DNA of 64,000 nt from Actinostola sp. cb2023 (GCA_033675265.1 JAUJYZ010001175.1:47501-111500); one strand, 5' to 3'. Counted from the stretch's first letter, positions 1 through 12,313 are shown. Made by a program: numbers and translations. Notes: generated from the letters alone by a model not told the origin.

Positions 1-1044
1 AGTGATAGAACACTCATGTTTCATTAATCAGTTCTAGAACTGACTACCCGAAACACAGGCCTGTATGCAAAAGTCTCAGTTTTAGTATCGCTTCACTGAC
101 CTTCACATCAGGGACGCTAGGACAAAGACGTTGTGTGTATACTGCTATGAGTTGTTTTAACATTCTTATTCTGAAGTACTATCATTGACCTTTCTGGCCT
201 CTGTTGTCCCCTACTAGTTGCCAGTAAGTCGATTCCTGGCCAACGAACGTTTCGATTTGAATATGTATATGTTCCGCCAGTCCGCTATATGTTGTCGTTT
301 CTTTACTGATTCGGACGTTTCATTGACCTTTCGATTTGAAATTAAGTTCCAGTGCTAGGGCGAATTTGATTGCTTATTAGCTAACACTGATAACTAACTA
401 TACGTTTAGCAGAGAGCGGACTGGAACATATATATTCAAATCGAAACGTTCGTTTGGCCAGGAATCGACTTACTGACAACTAGTAGGGGACAACAGAGGC
501 CATAAAGGTCAATGATACTTCAGAATGAGAATCAACAACAGATAAGTACAACTCATAGCTTATGTATACACACAACGTCTTTGTCCTAGCGCCCTTGTTC
601 ACATAGGCAATTTTGGAATGTAATATTACTAGGTTCCTACTGACACCAACAAATCCTCTTTCAAATGTGGGACGCGTTGTGGTGCTCAGTGCGCATGATC
701 GCAGTGTCAAAGACATCTCTTACCTACAAATTTGTGATTTTCTTTAACGTTTTCCATCGGAAATTATTAAATATCAGTTTAAATGAATGTTGAGTTTTAG
801 AAGTCATGTATTTGAAACTCCAGCTCGAGGCCGTGTTGTATCTGTGGATATAGATACGAGCCGAAGGCGAGAGGTCAGTAGGTTTCATTATATGGACCTA
901 GTAATATTATTCCAAAATTGCCTTATTATTATTATTGTGTGAAGGTCAGTGTGGCGATACTAAAACTGAGACCTTTGCATACAGGCCTGTGTTTCGGGTA
1001 GTCAGTTCTAGAACTGGTTAATGAAACATGAGTGTTCTATCACT
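1..1044. repeat. Nested foldback (palindromic) repeat
   Basis: Two inverted pairs lie one inside the other. Positions 1-95 match the reverse complement of about 955-1044. Positions about 108-290 match the reverse complement of about 415-600, with small indels. The 600-830 part recurs in direct orientation at 59828-60025, so this is a dispersed family. No convincing coding frame is present. The repeat probably extends past the left window edge. Confidence 0.85.
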
Positions 1045-1098
1045 TTTAGTTATAACACTCATGTTTATGCATGCATGAGTGTTATAACTAAAAGTGAT
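1039..1098. repeat. Near-perfect 25-nt hairpin
   Basis: Arms 1039-1063 and 1074-1098 are reverse complements around a 10-nt loop. The arm contains TTTAGTTATAACACTCATG. The same arms occur at about 59676-59740 in the copy of this repeat family, so the hairpin is a conserved part of the element. Confidence 0.9.
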
Positions 1099-1099
1099 A

Positions 1100-1926
1100 T
1101 AACACTCATGTTTTATTAATGAGTTATATAGCTAAAACCTGGCAGGCCTGTACAGGGGTATAAAGGTCCATGCAGCTGACCAAATGGACAGCTCCCATTG
1201 GCCTAATGGCTCATGAATTATTCATGAGTTTTAGAACGGGTATATAGATATTAGCCTTCCCCTCGTATCTATATCCACCGATACAACACGGCCTCTCGTT
1301 TTATAAATAACACATCAAAGACATTGGCGAACTCGTAGATTTGCCGCTAGCTCGAAAGGTTATGTAAAAGTGTGCGGATGAATCCCACTCATACAAAAAC
1401 GACTTTTATGCATTTAAGTTGTATAATTGTCCGATAAAACGAATTTCTACACATATTTAGCTCCGGCACAACCGCTATCCATGATTGCCACAAAAGCGCC
1501 ACGAAACCTCTCTCCAAGTATGATGAGTTGAGGTGTATCCTGCGCATGACAGTGACGTCAGGTCAAAAGTACCTTTACAAGAAAGTTCTGTAATTTTCTT
1601 GTGTTATTTGCTTAGATTTAGTGTAATACTGTTTTAAATCAAGGTAAATTGGGATGGAATTTAGAAGCCATTTACAGCATTCGCGTCCGTTTTGTATCGG
1701 AGATATAGATGCTCGCCTACGGCTCGGATCTATTTCTACTGATACAACACGGCCGCTCATGCAGTAAATATCACATACAGATACGAGCCGTGCGGATGCA
1801 TCTCATCCAATCAAACTCGTTCAATACGGCAAGGCGCGGTTACTTTGAATCGCACTCATACAAAAACCACTTTTATGCATTTAGTTGTATAATTGTCCAA
1901 TAAACCGATTTTCTACATATTTTTAG
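1100..1926. repeat. Dispersed repeat tail and duplicated linker-exon region
   Basis: Positions 1118-1240 match, inverted, the stretch at about 59550-59640. Positions about 1373-1500 and 1850-1975 are a direct duplication roughly 470 bp apart. The second copy carries the 1927-1983 linker exon. The first carries a decayed version of it starting at 1467, which lacks the Thr/Pro tail and runs into a TGA. The motif GGCCGTGTTGTATC occurs several times in both orientations. Confidence 0.7.
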
Positions 1927-3862
1927 CTCCGGCACAACCGCTATCCATGACTACCACAAAAGCGCCACCACCAACCACGCAAGGTTAGTAAGTACTTCAT
2001 GCATGGCCTGGGCCGGTAGGGATTGGGTATACACCTATTTCAAATAACGTTGTCGGTGAACTTGATCGTCAAGCCTACGCGACCAGACCGAAAGGGAGCA
2101 TGGGTATGTCAACATATTTTAATTCTGACATGGCCAAGATAAGTTCTGCGTTGTACAAATGTTACTTCTAAATACATAAACTCTACTTTACTCAGCCTGT
2201 AACCATTTCTACTATTGATATTTTAGCACCGAAGTGTAATGCCCAGGCCCTTGGAATGCAAAATGGTGACATTCCTGATTCACGAATCACAGCTTCATCT
2301 TTCGTCAGATCACTATATGGCCCTGAACAAGGAAGACTTCACTATCAAGGAGATGGTTTCAAGCGGCCTGCATGGGAAGTCAGTCCGGGTTCGAACCGAT
2401 TAGGAGAGTGGATACAGGTTGATTTAGGCAATCTAACTAATGTGACAGGAGTTGCCACGCAAGGGAATGGAAAACGTACATTTCTAGTTCGGGAGTGGGT
2501 TACAAGCTACAGTTTACAATCCAGCGTTGACGGTAGCAACTTTGAAGACTACCAGGGAGGCAAGATCTTTGACGGAAACCGCGATAAAAACACAGTTGTG
2601 AAACATGATATTAATCCTCCAATCAGAGCACGGTATATCAGACTTCTACCCAAGACGTGGCATTACTGGATAGGATTGAGAATGGAGTTGTATGGATGCA
2701 TCTCAAAAGGTAAATATTTTCAACATTACATTCAGCCGTGAATATTGAATGCTGGCAAGAGAACTCTCTGGCGAACACCTCGCCAATACCCCTGGTATAT
2801 TGAGGACTCTCTGTAACTTCATGACAAAAAAAAAAACAGGTCCCGGTTAATTGTTCAAAAGTTCTTCATTTATCGCTGTTTTCCTTCTAGCCTGGCTGTC
2901 CCGTCAACTTTCATGTCGAGTCCATAAAATGTTGTTTTTGATGCTTGCAAACTCCAGAATAGCGAGTCCTTCTTTCACATTCTTTCTGCCTTTTGTACTG
3001 TATAAAAAATATTTTTTTTAGTGATTTTGGTAGCGTTTTTGAACCCTTTTTCGGCAAAGATCCGCCATCTTGAATTTTTTGATTTTCTGTGAATTATCTG
3101 TTGCCATGGAAACCACTGCAATGTAATTGGCAAATATCATTTTCTATTGTATTTTAGCCAATCAGGATCCTTAGAATTTTGTAATTTGCACTGGCATTAC
3201 AGATTTTTGCACTGGTGTTACACTTGAACTGCATGCACTGCTCTCGAAGCCAATCAGCATTGAGTAATTTTTGTATCTCTATTATTAAACAATACTATTG
3301 AATAAAACACGTTGCCACTGGGACAATCGTTATTACCCCAGCATGTAGTTTAGATTCCACTAAATGTTTTGACATTCTTTCTCAGAATCGATGTCGTGCA
3401 CGAAAGCACTGGGAATGCAAAGTAGAGCCATCCCTGACTCAAGCATCACCGCTTCATCGTATTACTACGTAGCTGATCCCCCAGAAGAAGGTAGACTTCA
3501 CAAGCAATATGAAAGCCGTACCAAGCAGGGAACATGGAGCCCTCTTAGCTTTCAACGTACTGGTGAGGTCGAGTGGCTACAAGTTGATTTAGGCAAGGTA
3601 ACCATGGTTACAGCGATTGCCACCCAAGGAAGACCGTCTGGTATCGACGAATGGGTGAAAAGCTACAGTCTGAAATACAGCAATAATGGGAGCTTCTTTC
3701 GTGACTATTTTGGTGGAATAGTTCTTGATGGTAATCGGGACAGTAACACGGTAGTCAAGCATGAACTTGTCCCTCCAATCAATGCCAGGTACGTCAGGGT
3801 TTATCCAAAGACATGGAAAAGAAAGGCATCACTCAGGATGGAGTTGTATGGATGCAAATCAG
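1927..3862 (+). CDS. F5/8 type C (discoidin) domain protein, partial, three exons
   Basis: Three exons are read: 1927-1983, 2227-2709 and 3386-3862. All are flanked by AG...GT and all are phase 1-1 (57, 483 and 477 nt), so they splice in frame. Exon 1 encodes a Thr/Pro-rich linker ending TTTKAPPPTTQ. Exons 2 and 3 each encode one complete coagulation-factor F5/8 type C domain. Hallmarks in both are IPDSxITASS near the start, the central WxQVDLG, a VxxIATQG-like strand, WVxSYxLxxSxxG, DGNRDxNTVVKH, and the closing MELYGC cysteine. Such domains are extracellular beta-sandwich modules that bind carbohydrate or phospholipid. The two copies are clearly diverged paralogous modules. The gene starts upstream of the window, and the next 3' exon was not found. 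Whether it joins the downstream Ig exons is rejected, because those have their own first exon. Domain identity is confident; full architecture is unknown. Confidence 0.88.
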
Positions 3863-3879
3863 GTAAGACTTTTTATTTG

Positions 3880-5650
3880 ATTAATACAGTTGAACCTCCG
3901 GTTGCAACCACTCTCGTAAGCGACCACCTCTCGTAAGCGACCACCTCTCGTAAGCGACCGCGACCACGTTTGTAATTTGCCATTTGTTTTTAACCTCCCG
4001 TAAGCATGACAGATAATCAAGCGGAAAACGATTGGATTATGTGTCGCTGTAGCATCGTATTCTTGGGTAGCCGTATATGAATGACGCCGAAATATATCAC
4101 AGTCGGAGGACAAAGCATTTAAAATTTAGTAATACACATGCATAGACCGTACTCTATCAATCTTTTATTTATTTATTTATTTATGTATTTTTATTTGCCA
4201 CACAAATGAATTATTTTACATGGTATTTTGCCGGTTACATAAATAAAAGACGGATGACCTTAACAATAGTAAAATGTACTTTCTAGTCTCTCAAGAACAG
4301 CCAAAATCAAAGTACGGTATATTCGTGAATGTTGCATGCATGCAGTCTTATAAGACAATTTCTCATTTGTGAAGTATGTTGCTCTTGTTTATGTAATTCA
4401 GTATATATAATATTTTTGTGGCTACAGTATTTTAAAAAGTTATTAGTTATTATTATTTTTGTGTATCGGTTTAGATGGGCATTCGCGCATTGGGTAACTC
4501 TGCAGTTACTCCACAGGTAGACCAAGCTCTTGTTGACAGAGAATACAGAAATTCGCAAATAAATACGTCCAATCTGAAAAGTTCATCCGTCGACGGATCA
4601 GCTTCGCTACGGGCCAACCGTCATTTTACCAATCATAGCTATGTGGGGGAGGGTACCAGACAAACTTTTGACGAACGCAGGGGAAAAACCAACAAAGTTT
4701 AGCTTATTTGTATCGATTTTGAAAATGGATATTCAAAATACAGTGACTATGGATGAAATTGAAAATGTTTTCCAGGTAAGACGTGTTTTATAATTTGAAA
4801 TTACAGCTATATGGCTCGTCGAGATAGGGCCATGTTTGGGCTGGATGTGTTGGATATTTATTGGACAAATCAGTGAAAAATTCATTGTGGAGTGATTTTC
4901 TGCTGATTTACGCCTTTTGAACCAAAGCCACCGAGTCCGTAGACTCCTACCTTGACTTCTTTAGAGATGGGATTAAAATCACCTAAAAACACCACCAAAT
5001 CACCAGGAAACATTCAAATATACAATAAAACACGAATACACAGGTAAACGAAGACAAATATTGCCATTTATTTCGAAACTTTTACGATTTAAATTTCACA
5101 TGCATTCTCTGTATTCTCTGTCAACAAGAGCTTGGGCTATCTGTGGTTACTCGTATGCTAATGCAGCAAAAATTAGATGCCCTATGGTCTGAGTTCTCGT
5201 AAGCGACCACCTCCCGTAAGCGATCACAAGGATTGACAATTGGGTGGTCGTAGTACGGTTGACCCCCTCGTAAGCGACCAACTCGGGATCTGGAGTTAGT
5301 GGTCGCTTACGAGAGATGGTCGCTTACGAGAGATGGTCGCTTACGAGAGATGGTCGCTTACGAGAGATGGTCGCTTACGAGAGATGGTCGCTTACGAAAG
5401 ATGGTCGCTTACGAGAGATGGTCGCTTACGAGAGATGGTCGCTTGCGAGAGAATTTAAATACAGTTGACTCTCTTTGAGCGACCACTCTCGTAAGCGACC
5501 ATCTCCCTTAAGCGACTACCTTTACAAAACCCCGTTTTGTTTCTCATAGACTGTAATCACTGTAATTAAAATCTCTCGTAAGCGACCATCTCTCGTAGTC
5601 GACCACTAACTCCAGATCCCGAGGTGGCCGCTTTACAGCCGCGTGAGTGA
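3880..5650. repeat. Repeat cluster with 17-bp tandem array (GGTCGCTTACGAGAGAT)
   Basis: A repeat family with CTCGTAAGCGACCA motifs in both orientations begins at about 3887, inside the intron after the second F5/8 exon. Positions 5301-5455 hold about nine head-to-tail 17-bp units. Positions 5470-5640 carry inverted relatives. Part of 4498-4560 recurs inverted near 5105-5160. A short open frame at 4475-4702 lies in this repetitive stretch and is not credited as a gene. Confidence 0.75.
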
Positions 5651-5762
5651 TTGCTTCCAATTCAAAAGTCCATCCCATTGAAGGTCTGTAACGGCCACAA
5701 GTTTTACCTTTCAAATAAAGGTAAACTAAGAGATTTACCTGCTTCGGGAAAATCCCCGACTA

Positions 5763-6162
5763 TTAGCCACTTTAGAAACGAGTGAAGGACTGGGAACGAG
5801 TTTTAAGAATTAATCTAATTAAAAAATGAACCCCATCGCAAGAAAGAGCATATCACAATTAGCATTATTACAAAGTTTCAAAAGGTTTTGTTAAATATTG
5901 AACGAGTAACAGCTTTCCAAAAATCGCAAAAATTACAAAGAAATGTATCTTTAGTAGGGACGCTTGTCCCGAGTAACCGTACATTTCTTTGTAATTTTTG
6001 CAGTTTTTAAATGCCTGCAGTTCAGTTGCTGCTTGTCCAAACCCTATCAAACTCCTGAAACTTAGTTCTGATATATGCTCTTTCTTGTGATGGGGTTCAT
6101 TTTTTAATTAGATTAATTCTTAAAAATCGTTCCCAGTCCTTCACTCGTTTCTAAAGTGGCTC
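5763..6162. mobile_element. Foldback MITE, family A copy 1
   Basis: The termini read TTAGCCACTTTAGAAACG and its inverse, and arms of about 90 bp are reverse complements. A second internal inverted pair contains ACAAAGAAATGTA. The same element occurs at 33887-34334. No transposase is encoded, so this is a non-autonomous element. Confidence 0.85.
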
Positions 6163-6263
6163 ATTAGTTTGCTGATTATTACGACTCACTTGTTTAATGT
6201 TTCTTTTTCTAGGAAACGATGTTGAAATACTTTAAACGATTGGAAGAAAACTACGAAACTAAC

Positions 6264-6408
6264 TAGAATGCAAACCATATGTCCGTGAAACAGTACTAAC
6301 TAATTAGTACTAAATAGCACTGATGAAACAATAGAAAACAAGAGAGATAACACTATTTAGTACTATTTAGTAATAGTACTATTTCACGGACATATGGTTT
6401 GCACTCTA
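6264..6408. mobile_element. TA-flanked MITE, family B copy 1
   Basis: The termini GAATGCAAACC / GGTTTGCACTC lie between TA dinucleotides. The core TGAAACAATAGAAAAC is shared with copies at 11731, 20700, 21058 and 43114. TA target duplication is typical of Tc1/mariner-mobilised MITEs. Confidence 0.8.
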
Positions 6409-6445
6409 ACTCAACCTAGCTTAACCATGCAATATATATATTTCT

Positions 6446-7165
6446 TTAAAGTGCCTATGAAACGAAAAAACAGACCCCGTTTTTATTTGCTACTACGAAA
6501 GTTTACTATTTGCTTGTTTACATGGCGTTAATAAAAAGTGAATTGAGCTACGGGAAATTTTTTTATTTCGCGCACGAAGTTGGGCATTTTGGGTTTCAAA
6601 GTGCGACAATTCCCGCTCGGTCAAACTATAGAAATGTGACGTCAAGAGTTGTGCAAACAAAGGCATGCACTGACCTCTTGACGTCACCGAGCCAATGTCA
6701 AGGGCCCAGTCTCTTGTCGCACATTTTGGTTGAAAGTGATAATTTTCGAACGGCGAAAAGAAAATGTTCGCACGCTCAAAGTCGATGTTTAAGTGATATA
6801 TACAATATGAGCGGCCGATCTGTATGGGATTTACAAACTTACGGCTCGAGTTTGTAAATCCCATACAGATCGGACGCGAATATTGTGTATTACTTATCGA
6901 ATCCAACGATGTATAAGTGGATGTTTTACTATAATTTGGATGACAGGAAACAGTTTGGCCAATAAAATACAAGTTAAAGTTGAATGCAAATGAGGACGAT
7001 TCTGTATCCGATTTACAAATGTCTGCTACGCTTATGATTTCTATTGTATTTCCCTCATTAATTATTCATGAAATCGATAAATACAGCGAATGTTCAGAGA
7101 AAGACCAAACAACAATAATGTACAATAAAACAAGGATCGACATTTTCGTTTCATAGGCACTTTAA
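6446..7165. mobile_element. TTAA-ended foldback element, about 720 bp
   Basis: The terminal inverted repeat TTAAAGTGCCTATGAAACG is at 6446 and its inverse ends at 7165. An internal palindrome at about 6812-6880 is built on TTTGTAAATCCCATACAGAT. The apparent open frames on both strands across 6493-6972 follow from the palindrome and show no recognisable domain. Confidence 0.75.
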
Positions 7166-8823
7166 ACCATTTGTACCATTTTTCACAGGATGAGAATTAA
7201 AGTCGTATTTCAGTGTATTTTTTATCTAATCTTGGCTCTATTCAGCGGCTAGTCGGTATAATCCGGCACAAAGAACACTGGCAAATATTGCGCAAATTTT
7301 GCATGCATTTTGCGATGTCCAAGAAATATAATGACATGCCACGGTCTGCAGATTATGACTTGGTGGCCCAAGGGGAAGCCCGAGTAATTAGCATAGTACT
7401 GAGAAGTGTTTACCGCTTCGGGTTTATATACACAGCTATTTCAAAAAACGTTGTCCTGTGCTTCGTATTGCGAATTGCACATTGCGTTTTGCATATGATT
7501 ATACTGAGAATCATTTTTCTACTCACTGAGCTCAACATGTCGACAAACCAAATAACTTTCCATCGAAGCCCATCACTATATATGGTGGCGGCATGACTGT
7601 TTTATACACCTAAGACGCATTTCAATCATCGAATAAGCAATGCAAAGTGCAATATGCAATGTGCAATACCCACGAAATACGAGAGAACCATTTTTGAAAT
7701 AGCTGTAAACTTTGGACTATTATCTATGTTGTGGTTTCATTTTTTTATCTGAGGATTTTTATATGGTTAGATTTGAGGTTGTATTGATTGATTGATTGAT
7801 TAGTTTGTTTGTTTGTTTGTTTGTTATTCATTCATTCATTCATATATTTATAAGGGACACGAATAAATTTAAACATTACAACACATTTTCCGTGTTTACA
7901 TTCACTTTTACAAACACGCGGGATGTTGGGAGAACACGAGAAAAGTTTGAAAATCACGAGCCTCCGGTGAGTACTCGGGGTACTCCCGGAATTCTAGGAT
8001 AGGGGTGTGACGCCGGGATGTCGAAAACCTGACCCTATTTAAGGATGCATGACAAATTGGAAAATTCATACCCTTTCCAAGGATTTGTCACTGAAATATA
8101 GACCCAATTTAAGGAAAACGTTAATACTATATTCCTTTGGAAATCGCTAAAATCAGAAGTGCATACGCTGGCTGTTACGCTAAGCGGATTTTTATCAAAA
8201 TAAAAAAAAGTGTACCCTATTTTAAAAGGATCGAATCTTTTATTTAATGGTGAAAAAGCAAAATATGGTACCCAATTTAAGGAGCTGGAGGTTCAAAAAT
8301 CATACCCTATTCGGGGGCACATACCTATATAGCATATATATGGGAGAACCACCCCCTTCTCCCCTTACCCCAACCTCCGGGATCTTAGCCCGCGGTACCG
8401 GCACCTTTATGCAATGTAAACAATAGCAAACCTTCGGCAAAAATATTAAAAATAACATCTGATCTATAAAGTATAACGTCAAAATATTTTGATCATGACA
8501 TAGCTATTTTGTGTTGAAAATCCTCTTCGCGTATTTCTTTGTTCCTTTCGCTGCAGCGCTACTCAGGGGCGTAGCTAGCCTTTAAGCCAATAGGAATTTC
8601 CGTGATCAGTTTATTGTCAGTAGCCGAAATGCCGCAATTTCTTCTACTGTTCACTATAAACATTTTTTGCTTTATAACATCATGAAAGTATGTACGTTAC
8701 GGAAAAAATCTTATCAACGATTGTGATCTAAAAAACACCACTTCACGTCTAGACATCCAGGGTACGGCCATGTTAATTTCCCAACTGGTAGACAAAATAC
8801 TTGATTCTGTGTATGTCCATGCA
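7166..8823. other. Non-coding stretch with simple repeats and inverted fragments
   Basis: No gene can be supported here. Positions 7410-7700 contain a loose inverted repeat (CGTATTGCGAATTGCAC and its inverse). Positions 7783-7842 hold GATT, GTTT and ATTC tetranucleotide runs. Positions about 8025-8320 repeat an imperfect motif around ACCCTATTTAAGGA. Positions 8320-8400 look unique. Confidence 0.55.
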
Positions 8824-9146
8824 ATAGACCTTTTTACCGATATACGGCGGCCATCTTGAATTATGGGATGCCCAGGATGCAAGCTAGTAACCATTTGGCC
8901 ATGAAAAACTACGAAAACCTAATTTAAAGCAATGAATTCGAATTTGTATACAAAATTATACAACAATACACAAGACATGTAGATAGTAAGTCATACAACA
9001 CTATGGCTAGCGTGACATAGAAAAATAATATATTGACGCGACTCCACACTGTACAGTTTTTGGGTCATTTGCACCCTGAGCATCCCATAATGTTTTAGCC
9101 AAAACAATATAATTCAAAATGGCCGCCGTATCGGTAAAAAGGTCTA
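8824..9146. mobile_element. TA-flanked MITE with 45-bp class inverted termini
   Basis: The terminus GACCTTTTTACCGATA, followed by CGGCGGCCAT, is mirrored at the right end, and both ends abut TA. The arms extend through CATCCCATAAT-like sequence. No coding potential for a transposase is present. Confidence 0.8.
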
Positions 9147-9640
9147 ATGGCGGCAAAAGGAAATCGCCGAATTGAAGACTTTTTAATTAACTACGTCCAC
9201 AGGACGCTTGTCAGGACGATGAAGCTGATTCTCATGTCGAACCTGATAATTTGCGGGCCAAAAATGAAGGATCACCAAACTCTTGGCACCGAACAGGATT
9301 CATCGCCTGGAATTTGGACTTCTTCAACTATCTCCACAGATTTCCCAACATTGACAACATGGTCTCCCTTGACAACAGCGTATATTAGATGAGTGGCTGA
9401 CTGAATGTGCAGTCAAATAAACGCCCCAGTCTGAAACGCCTTTACTGAGGAGAGCCAAACATTCCAGATTGGTAATTTCCACTTCGTTCATTGCCATATA
9501 ATACACAAAAGATGCAACAAACGGTGTCTTGAGAAATCTAAGGCATTTGTTATTTGCAAGCCATTGTGATTCAACTTTCGCTGCTTTTGTCTTATGCGCT
9601 TTGAGGGCCGAAGACTTGAACTTGTGTGAGTTTCTGCAAA
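9147..9640. other. Unassigned stretch, possible coding remnant
   Basis: A minus-strand frame reads through 9324-9620 before merging with the satellite, and a plus-strand frame at about 9190-9385 also looks non-random (for example FIAWNLDFFNYLHRFP). The family was not recognised and no splice model is convincing. It may be a fragment of a dead gene or mobile element. Confidence 0.25.
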
Positions 9641-11145
9641 AAAACGAGTTTCTGCAAATTAAAGGAGCTGCTGCAAATAAAACGAGTTGCTGCAAATAAA
9701 ACGAGTTGCTGCAAATAAAACAAGTTTCTGCAATATAAAACGAGTTTTTGCAAATAAAACGAGTTTGTGCAAATAAAACGAGTTGCTGCAAATAAAACGA
9801 GTTTCTGCAAATAAAACGAGTTGCTGCAAATAAAACGAGTTGCTGCAAATAAAACGAGTTGCTGCAACTAAAACGAGTTGCTGCAAATAAAACGAGTTGC
9901 TGCAAATAAAACAAGTTTCTGCAAATAAAACGAGTTGCTGCAAATAAAACGAGTTGCTGCAAATAAAACGAGTTGCTGCAAATAAAACGAGTTGCTGCAA
10001 ATAAAACGAGTTTCTGCAATATAAAACGAGTTTTTGCAAATAAAACGAGTTTGTGCAAATAAAACGAGTTGCTGCAAATAAAACGAGTTGCTACAAATAA
10101 AACGAGTTGCTACAAATAAAACGAGTTTCTGCAAATAAAACGAGTTTCTGCAAATAAAACGAGTTGCTGCAAATAAAACGAGTTGCTGCAATTAAAACGA
10201 GTTGCTGCAAATAAAACGAGTTGCTGCAAATAAAACGAGTTGCTACAAATAAAACGAGTTGCTGCAACTAAAACGAGTTGCTGCAAATAAAACGAGTTGC
10301 TGCAAATAAAACAAGTTTCTGCAAATAAAACGAGTTGCTGCAAATAAAACGAGTTGCTGCAAATAAAACGAGTTGCTGCAAATAAAACGAGTTTCTGCAA
10401 ATAAAACGAGTTTCTGCAATATAAAACGAGTTTTTGCAAATAAAACGAGTTTGTGCAAATAAAACGAGTTGCTGCAAATAAAACGAGTTGCTACAAATAA
10501 AACGAGTTGCTACAAATAAAACGAGTTTCTGCAAATAAAACGAGTTGCTGCAAATAAAACGAGTTGCTGCAAATAAAACGAGTTGCTGCAAATAAAACGA
10601 GTTGCTGCAAATAAAACGAGTTGCTGCAAATAAAACGAGTTGCTGCAAATAAAACGAGTTGCTGCAAATAAAACGAGTTGCTGCAAATAAAACGAGTTGC
10701 TGCAAATAAAACGAGTTGCTGCAAATAAAACGAGTTGCTGCAACTAAAACGAGTTGCTACAAATAAAACGAGTTGCTGCAAATAAAACGAGTTGCTGCAA
10801 ATAAAACGAGTTGCTACAAATAAAACGAGTTGCTGCAAATAAAACGAGTTGCTGCAAATAAAACGAGTTGCTACAAATAAAACGAGTTTGTGCAAATAAA
10901 ACGAGTTGCTACAAATAAAACGAGTTTCTGCAAATAAAACGAGTTTCTGCAAATAAAACGAGTTGCTACAAATAAAACGAGTTGCTACAAATAAAACGAG
11001 TTGCTGCAAATAAAACGAGTTGCTACAAATAAAACGAGTTGCTACAAATAAAACGAGTTGCTGCAAATAAAACGAGTTGCTACAAATAAAACGAGTTTCT
11101 GCAAATAAAACGAGTTTCTGCAAATAAAACGAGTTGCTGCAAATA
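9624..11145. repeat. 19-bp satellite array, about 80 units
   Basis: The unit is GAGTTGCTGCAAATAAAAC, with variants GAGTTTCTGC, GAGTTTGTGC and GAGTTGCTAC. A marked three-unit block containing a 20-bp variant (GCAATATAAAAC) recurs at about 9724, 10010 and 10410, showing higher-order duplication of segments about 15 and 21 units long. Because 19 is one more than a multiple of 3, every minus-strand frame spells the same 19-residue peptide without stops. The long open frames there are therefore an artefact of the unit and not a gene. Confidence 0.97.
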
Positions 11146-12260
11146 ATTAGCAATTATTGGACGAGGTTGAGCAAAATATCGTGATTTGTCAGTGGCGAGA
11201 CACTGACGGCAATGACGAGAAATCGTGTTCTAAAAATAGCCAAACTTGTTCAAACGCCGTGACATAGCGAAAACATTTACATGACTTCAGTTATTACAAA
11301 GGAATGCTGGCAGCAACTGACAGCCCAGCTAGCGCAGCGTTAAGTCTCGTTAGTGGTAGTTATGCTTAGCCGATATATTATGCCAGCACAATAGTTCAAT
11401 TTTGCGGCATAATAACATTTTCGTGACATTGCAAACATTTTTTTAGGCATATGAATAAATTAGGATGTACTGAAGGATGTAGCACCTGAAATCGACAATC
11501 GACATACATACAGTGGGCCATCGCCCCTGCTCCCACTCCCTCCCCCTCCCCCCCCCCGTCCCCCCCCAAAATTATATTGCCCCCCCCCCCCCCCCCCCCC
11601 GCCCTAAAAAAATAAATATTTAAATTTGATTTCTGATTATAACTTGAATGATATAAACTGAATGATAATAATAAATTTAGTAAAACACTGATATGTATAC
11701 AACGATCATTACAAAACTATTACGTTTAGCTAGAGTGCAGACTCTAAATAAAACCATGAAACAGTACAAACTATGTAGTGCTAAATAGCACCAATGAAAC
11801 AATAGAAAACAAAAGATATTGCACTATTTAGTGCTAATTAAAGTTAGCACTGTTTCATGGTTTTAGTGTTTGCACTCTAGCTAAAATGACTGAAAGACAA
11901 AATTCTATAGGGGAGACTGTTCTAATCATTAATGCAATGAGTCGCAAAGCGGTTTTGTCCCAAAGTTTGGTTGGAGTATGGCTTGCGTAGATATTGTTAT
12001 TTTACTAGATTACAGTTAACTAAGTACTAGATTTAAAAATGTGGAAATTGCAGCCAGGATTCATAATTATAATAACAAAAGTGAGAACAACTGGCATCAA
12101 CGGCTGTTCTTGGAAGCATGGTATATATGTATTCTGAACTAGATAACAACTCAGGGAACGATCATATTCAAATACCGAATATTTATAGGACACTTGTAAA
12201 TTCTAAACAAAAACAAAAAAAGCGCGCGCAAACCGCTAATTTAAATAAGCGCGTGCAACA
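11146..12260. other. Spacer with C-rich tract and MITE
   Basis: No gene was seen. A C-rich tract runs 11525-11601 with a pure C run near 11581. A family B MITE sits at 11731-11879. The remainder is AT-rich without visible repeat structure. Confidence 0.6.
11731..11879. mobile_element. TA-flanked MITE, family B copy 2
   Basis: The ends GAGTGCAGAC and GTTTGCACTC lie between TA dinucleotides. The internal segment GTGCTAAATAGCACCAATG is a palindromic hallmark of the family. Confidence 0.85.
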
Positions 12261-12273
12261 CTAACGTTTTTTC

Positions 12274-12313
12274 ACACTGAAGAAGGTCCGAGATGTGGAC
12301 CGAAACGTCTGTA
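12274..12313 (+). ncRNA. Hammerhead-ribozyme-like core
   Basis: The order is CTGAAGA (12277-12283), stem II GGTCC...GGACC, GAAA, then a minimal 2-bp helix III (AC/GT) leading to GTC (12307-12309). Helix I can start with ACA/TGT. This is the hammerhead core order CUGANGA, stem II, GAAA, NUH. The near-absent helix III resembles the hammerheads described in Penelope-like retroelements. No Penelope reverse transcriptase was seen nearby. Self-cleavage is inferred only. Confidence 0.5.

Noticed and set aside
4475..4702. 75-codon frame as an extra exon of the F5/8 gene
   Set aside because: Part of it recurs inverted within the neighbouring repeat cluster and it shows no extracellular-module pattern.
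6493..6972. 159-codon minus-strand frame overlapping a plus-strand frame
   Set aside because: It lies inside a TTAA-ended foldback element with an internal palindrome; no domain hallmark.
9624..11145. CRISPR-like array
   Set aside because: Regular repeats but no unique spacers of constant length, and the window is clearly eukaryotic.
9324..11153. Several long minus-strand open frames with LVLFAATRFICSNSFYLQQ repeats
   Set aside because: They are produced in all three frames by the stop-free 19-bp satellite; there is no start context, no domain and no non-repeat coding part that can be confirmed.
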